The notes beneath the pieces are model-generated. The model was not told the DNA's origin. It saw only the letters and a list, made by a program, of their open reading frames with translations, and made no database searches. The position numbers and the translations under genes were made by a program. Positions 59,186-64,000 of a stretch of 64,000 nt of DNA are shown here, piece by piece. The stretch covers positions 74,474,064 to 74,538,063 of the forward strand of contig OW121846.1 in assembly GCA_933228895.1 (NCBI GenBank), written 5' to 3'. How positions within the stretch are numbered: position 1 is the stretch's first letter; the number at the start of each line of letters is the position of its first letter. Source of the stretch: Platycnemis pennipes. Taxonomy: Eukaryota > Arthropoda > Insecta > Odonata > Platycnemididae.

Positions 59186-59431
59186 AGTTGGGACGATTAG
59201 ATCGGCCATTTCTTTAGGCACGATGGCCTGATGAAGACAATCGTCTAGGGACAAATAAACGGGAAGAATGCAAAAGACAGGCATAGAATGGAATATATGG
59301 AAGATATATGGAACAAGGTGATTAGGATGTGACAGAGAAAAATTATAAAAACATAAGAGGTTTGCGGATAGGAGAATCCAGTGGAAATCTGCGTAAAAAC
59401 AATCTAGATTGTTGACCGAAGATGATGATGG
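59186..59431 (+). pseudogene. RTE-like element, 3' end only
   Basis: Matches the last 240 bp of the 38.7 kb element: CGATGGCCTGATGAAGACAA, GAGGTTTGCGGATAGGAG, TCCAGTGGAAATCTGCGT, GATTGTTGACC and GATGATGATGG at the end. Stops break the frame. Confidence 0.85.
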
Positions 59432-60125
59432 TCCGATAAAAACATATCGTAAACAGCATATGGGATGAATTCCTGACTACATTATGAAGCATAACTATAA
59501 GATCCAATATTCGCAATAAATAACAACCATACCGTGATATTACTTTTCGTGGCGGATTATGGGCACGATGCACAGTGTCACATGGAAAAGCTAAATCCCA
59601 CTAGAACGTTAGGATCATTCCCAAACACGTAGCAGTTTCAGCGCACGACAAGCCTAACCATCAAATGCTTTAATGCATAAAACCTCGCCAGAAATAACTC
59701 CTTATCTGAAGGTGAAATCTATTTTTAAAAATTCCTCGGTTCAAGAAATACATTTTCCCAGACCTACCAAGATGTTCCTTTCTGAATTTTTATATGCTCC
59801 GCTGCCACTTCCCCGGTGGGGCCTCCTTGACCCTCAAGATATACAGTTTAATTCGAGGAATAACTTTCAGTATGATAATACAGGAATCAACGTGGGGACT
59901 TTTATTTGAAAAGGATCGGTGGACTACAGAGATAAATTGACACGCCATCGATTCCATCCTACACTTATTCTCAGGATGGAATTCAGACAATTAAGCTCAG
60001 TCTGAGTATGGCATTAATTAGGGATGACAGATTTTCATTCGCATTGTGCATCTTTGTATATGAATTGCATGCACGCAATCCTTACACGATAGTGAGTGTA
60101 AACATAGTTCACTTTTGATTGGAAA

Positions 60126-60179
60126 TGCATGCCTGCCACACATCCTTACGGCTTGCAAGGCATTATGTAGATGTAGATG
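60126..60179 (+). mobile_element. CR1/Jockey-type element, 3' end fragment
   Basis: TGCATGCCTGCCACACATCC, GGCTTGCAAGGCATTATG, TAGATGTAGATG. Confidence 0.8.
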
Positions 60180-61179
60180 CTGGAAGGACAAAATCGCATG
60201 AAACAGGGGCCCGGCAGAAAACGATGCAGAGAGAAGTGAAAGACTTAGCAGAGGGGAACAAGGCAAGAGGAGGAATAACGGGAATCAGCTGACTGTTTCG
60301 TCACGCTGAAAACCACCCTGGCTTTGGAACGAGTGTGTTGTAACAATAATGAAAGACTGGGACGCATGAAATGCATTAAGTAGCAGTTACAAAAATGCCA
60401 TCGAATGAAAATAAAATAAGGCACTCTTGACTTACGCTAAGCACTACGTTAAGATTTTAGTCCATAGACAATTTCAAAATAACTACAAAGCCGTGAAATG
60501 AAATACTACGAAAAAAATGCTAGTACCATTTATGGATGAATCACAGGGAGTGAATCGATGGTGAGATCCCCCTAAGAATTTTGTGAGTTAATTATTAAAA
60601 CTACGCCCTTTCTAAGCTATTTCCGATTACGAAATTCCCTAATTATCGGCAAGTCGAAGACTCGATAAACAAAACCCGATTGTCCAATGATCCATTATAG
60701 GCAAGGGTCCAACGTCTCCAACAATCCGATTGATGCGTGGGATTTCAGAAAAGAACACTTATTTCGCGCGAAACCGAAATCTAAGCGCTTTTGAGTCCAT
60801 CAGCTGCTGAACACGAGTACTGTGAGATTAACTTTTACAGGAAATCAGGCAATCGTATCTTTAAATCCACCTCCGACGCATTTCGACTCAATGTGCAAAA
60901 AGCTGAGAAAATATTAGAATCCATATCACCACACATGCACGTCAAGGAGATTCGAGCCCAAAAACATGCCACTGCTCACGAAAACCAACAACCCAAAGTT
61001 TCCTCCGCACATCGTATACATGTTTTATCCAGCTTCCTTCCGAGGGCTCATGGTATATTTTTCCGCAAGAGGGAATCGAGAGGGCGGGTTCCACGGAAGA
61101 GCACTCTGTACCTCTGAGAAAGCATCCTCTGGGGTGCATCCCGAGTAAGAATGCGAGGAGAAGACATCCATGGCCTCGC

Positions 61180-61390
61180 CGGGCGGTGGTCACCAGACGT
61201 GGGTCGGAATCGGTGAGCGCTAGCTTCTTCGGCCGCGGTCGACGGGAGTCTTGGAGGCGCCAGGTGGCGTTATCGTCCGCCGGAGACAAAGCGAGAGGAC
61301 CGAATCAGGAGGCGGCGCGAAGGCGACGGAGGAGGGAGGGAGACGGAGCGCAAATTCCATGAAAACGGGCGAAAGAAAAAAAAAAGCTGA
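61180..61390. promoter_or_regulatory. CpG-rich island, possible promoter
   Basis: About 200 bp rich in G, C and CpG (GCTTCTTCGGCCGCGGTCG, GGAGGCGGCGCGAAGGCGAC) in otherwise AT-rich DNA, with no repeat-family resemblance. It could be the 5' end of the minus-strand plastin gene, some 28 kb upstream of the first exon seen. No TATA box or start exon supports this, so it is only a candidate. Confidence 0.3.
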
Positions 61391-62142
61391 CGCACTCGCA
61401 CGATAAGTAGTATCCACACTACGGAGAGCGAATCACTTCTTTCGAACTATCTTGCGCTTCCTGAAATCTGACAACGGCATACAATCACACCTTACAAAGC
61501 AGGGCCATCCAAGGACTGTCGAGGTATCTTCGATAAAGATTAAGAGCCACGTGAAGCAATGTCTTCTCAATTTCCGAATCACCAAACCAATGAGTGAGCC
61601 TCTCACTTAACGAGGAAAAGATAACCGAGGTTCATTTAATGGAGAAAACATTTTAGCCGGATTTCATAAGCCAATAAGTGCCTGGGATAATCGTCTTTTA
61701 TTGAGCATCCGAAATCGTAAGATAAAAACTAATACCATCCATTTGTTAACTATTTCTTCTGATGAGAAAAGGATACCTGCATGGGATGCATGCATGTACA
61801 TCTCATTTCCAGCCCTCAAAATTTCGCTATAATCGACCGAGAGCTGTGGTCATTTTCGCCACGACGGAAACGCTGATGTCAGGGTGTTGTCATCCTTCAC
61901 GGAGAAAGGGTGTAGAGAAGCCTGGGGTCGGAATTAGCCCAGCCTGGCGCCGGAAGGGATCCATGGTCTAGGTGCGCTTTGGTTGGGCGGAGTACTGCTC
62001 TCAAGTACTCTCCACACCGCACTCTAGGGGGAATTAATTTCCACCGCAATATTTCGGCCAATGCCGCGATGCAAATCAGGAAACTCGCGATGGGAAGCCG
62101 CCTTACTGACCCAACCTCCAATCCCAATAATAATGCCTGTAA

Positions 62143-62470
62143 GGGGATCGGGTTGGTGTGGTGGCTAGAGTACTAGCCTCCCATCCCGAGGGCCCGGGTT
62201 CCATTCCCGGCTGTGGCGCATTTTTCAGTGGCAAACCGGTCCCTACTTGAGCGGAGGGCATTTCAGGTTCAGTTTCGTGCGTCGGAAGGGACGTTAAACC
62301 GCGGTCCCCTTGGCGCCTGTCGTTAGGAGTAGGCTAATGACGACGCCGGGTTTTTCTCAACCCTTCTCCCAATACCTGAAATGTTCCTACCATTACCCTA
62401 TTACCCACTTATCCTAAACGGCGCAAATGACCTCAGTTGTCGGTCGACTCCCCTGAATAATTAACTTAAC
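62143..62470 (+). mobile_element. tRNA-derived SINE (328 bp) with 12-bp target duplication
   Basis: Flanks TAATGCCTG[T/C]AA at 62131-62142 and 62471-62482. Same head (GGGATCGGGTTGGTGTGGTG; GGGTTCCATTCCC), GGCGCC block and CGACGCCGGGTTTTTCTC as 55760-56099; the tail is TTAACTTAAC-like. Confidence 0.93.
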
Positions 62471-62640
62471 TAATGCCTGCAATTTGAAACCACTCGGGTT
62501 GATAGTCCTTATTACTTATTTTTTCATTGCAACTGTGCATTAGTGGAAAAAGTTGCTTACTGTTCGTGAAGTCCACTCCATTCCAAATTAGAGTCACGAA
62601 AGTGAAGTCATCTCCCACACGCGATTAAATTTTCACCACA

Positions 62641-62686
62641 ATTCACACCCTTGCGGCGGCTTGCAGGGTATTATGTAGAAGTAGAT
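62641..62686 (+). mobile_element. CR1/Jockey-type element, 3' end fragment
   Basis: GCGGCGGCTTGCAGGGTATT then ATGTAGAAGTAGAT. Confidence 0.8.
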
Positions 62687-62857
62687 ATGCATACCGATGG
62701 CACATGACAGACTACATTAGATTATACAAAGAACAAGGCATGATTGAAATTAATGGACTGTCATGGGATCAATATCTGATAAAGGTGAGAATTGTGCACC
62801 AAATAAATGCGTAAAGGAAATGTCGAATCGAAAAATAATGGAAGCATATCGTAGTCG

Positions 62858-62903
62858 CGAGAACAAGAGTATTCGTATTCCGTTACGAATAGTCGTGTTC
62901 TCG
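62858..62903. repeat. Imperfect 20-bp palindrome
   Basis: CGAGAACAAGAGTATTCGTA and TACGAATAGTCGTGTTCTCG pair at 18 of 20 positions around a 6-nt loop. Confidence 0.85.
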
Positions 62904-63870
62904 GCTCAACCATTAATCTCAACCAATCGGATTCAAAATACGGTTTTCGAGACACCGAATGGATCAATAAATAAACTAAAACTTATTACCTGGTTATTAA
63001 TAAGTGTAATTATTTGAGGGCTGAACTTCGATATTTCCAGCGTTATCACGATTTAAAATTCCAAACAACTTTTTTTCATTGTTCACACGGATGAAATCAT
63101 TTATCAGCAGAAATTCGGACTTTCTAACAGTAAAAATATTTCTAATTCCTTAAAAGTAAGTTCCCTTGTCATTTGCAACACCAGGACAGCTACACGGGGA
63201 ATAATTTTTAAAAAAACAATATAACAGAACAGGACTAATAAGTTTTCGGTTTAAATGTGGTAAAATAACTGATACGGAGAAAGATTCGTCATCACCAACA
63301 AATAATAATAAACATTCTCTATTTGGACATCCCTTCGAGGTTCCTACATCCTTATAAAGCCATTAAAAGGGCAACTTCCGGACCCTTCACATGAAAATAA
63401 GTATGACTTTACACTGACTCATTGTTAAGACTGGGTGCCTCGCAACTTTAAAAGACCTCAACAGTGTCTGCAACCCCTTGGCTCGGGCGTCTCACTCAAG
63501 GATTATCAACCGCAAATAAGACTTCATGATAATCAGCACTCCGCCTACTTACACTTTTACCCCTCCCATATGCCTCACCACTTCCGCAGCGATAACGCAA
63601 AAAACCACCATTGATAACAGAAAACCCAGTCTCACCACAGGACTCGCCGTCGCCTATCCATATTCTTTATGCCCTCACTTATGTGGCGTGTCAAATGAGA
63701 CGCTTAACCCTCAGTGCCGGAGAATCTCATTTCACTATAAAGTAAGATATCAACTATAAAGAATTCCCGTGAACCTCGATACGTAATGATAATCACAATA
63801 GTCTATTCCACTCTATCTCTCATGACTCTACACCATTATTGCAGATATTCCACAGAAAAAATTATCATTC

Positions 63871-63941
63871 ACCTTGACCGGTACTCGAACCCGGACCCCC
63901 TGATTTCCGGCCAGGTGCTCTACCAGTTGAGTTACCAAGAC
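63871..63941 (-). tRNA. tRNA-like sequence, probably a pseudogene or SINE head
   Basis: Minus strand folds as a cloverleaf: acceptor GTCTTGG/TCAAGGT (with G-T pairs), D arm ACTCAACTGGTAGAGC, anticodon stem CCTGG/TCAGG, T arm CCGGGTTCGAGTACCGG. The apparent anticodon is GGA (Ser), but there is no long variable arm as tRNA-Ser requires, and position 33 is C rather than T. So it is unlikely to be a working tRNA. Confidence 0.45.
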
Positions 63942-64000
63942 GTCCTCTTTCTCAGTGGAAATTATAGAGGCTTTAAAGGAACAAGATATTACCGGAATTC

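Larger units (their letters stand above)
33175..64000. other. Region upstream of the last visible plastin exon
   Basis: Either the first plastin intron plus promoter, or intergenic. No plastin exon encoding the helix before EF-hand loop 1 was found on the minus strand. Stretches with nothing I can name: 35623-38255, 41021-43389, 45800-46539, 57216-58208, 59432-60125, 60181-61179, 61391-62130 and 62687-63870. Confidence 0.7.

Noticed and set aside
61220..61417. Open frame in the CpG-rich island as a protein gene
   Set aside because: Low-complexity translation without motif; better explained by base composition.
26424..62686. The repeated GTAGATGTAGAT-ended units as a CRISPR-like or satellite array
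   Set aside because: They are dispersed, in both orientations, 5'-truncated at different points and colinear with the 3' UTR of an RT-bearing element.

Overview
This is a 64 kb piece of an animal nuclear genome, AT-rich and full of transposable elements. The one recognisable host gene is a plastin/fimbrin (actin-bundling protein) on the minus strand. Six exons with canonical splice sites can be joined in frame, in transcript order: 33007-33174, 18771-19033, 13478-13685, 12061-12215, 9278-9383 and 85-298. They add up to 1114 nt (371 codons plus 1 nt) and cover the EF-hand region and the first actin-binding domain (CH1 and CH2). CH3 and CH4 lie beyond the left edge. The exon with the start codon lies above 33174 and I could not place it. 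Residue choices look arthropod, and the repeats (Penelope-like elements, tRNA-derived SINEs, 5S-like sequence, pogo, hAT and Harbinger elements) suit a large-intron, probably non-dipteran insect; the species cannot be fixed from sequence alone.

Layout. 1-13.7 kb: four plastin exons, with introns holding an ancient local triplication (0.99-2.71 kb), a tRNA-like SINE (6.0 kb), a 5S-rRNA-derived sequence (7.9 kb) and the endonuclease end of a non-LTR retrotransposon (10.0-11.1 kb). 13.7-18.8 kb: an intron almost filled by a 3.2 kb pogo/Tigger-like DNA element with TA target duplication and a GC-rich, multi-layer inverted-repeat core. 19.0-33.0 kb: a 14 kb intron with a hAT-like element (19.3-20.7), a foldback element (22.0-23.0), a decayed Penelope-like element carrying a perfect hAT MITE and a non-LTR 3' end (25.3-27.1), and a CR1/Jockey-type reverse-transcriptase fragment (31.3-32.5). 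33.2-64 kb: sequence 5' of the last visible exon (first intron or intergenic), with an interrupted SINE, an RTE-like element whose 784-codon frame is still open (38.7-41.0), a second Penelope-like RT (44.4-45.8), a split non-LTR RT (47.5-48.7), a Harbinger element with a MADF-type exon (49.2-49.9), a decayed hAT with transposase (52.9-55.1), two SINEs with 12-bp target duplications (55.8, 62.1) and a short GC-rich island (61.2).

Two dispersed families stand out. (1) At least a dozen 5'-truncated ends of one CR1/Jockey-type element, recognised by a CCCCCTGCCACACACC block and a terminal GTAGATGTAGAT. (2) Small hairpin insertions at 27.0, 38.3 and 59.0 kb whose arms carry a hammerhead-like CTGA(A/T)GA...GAAAC(C/G) core; two have perfect 12-16 bp target-site duplications, and a related single copy lies downstream of the Penelope-like RT at 45.7 kb. 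These hairpins are the best candidate for something under-described here.
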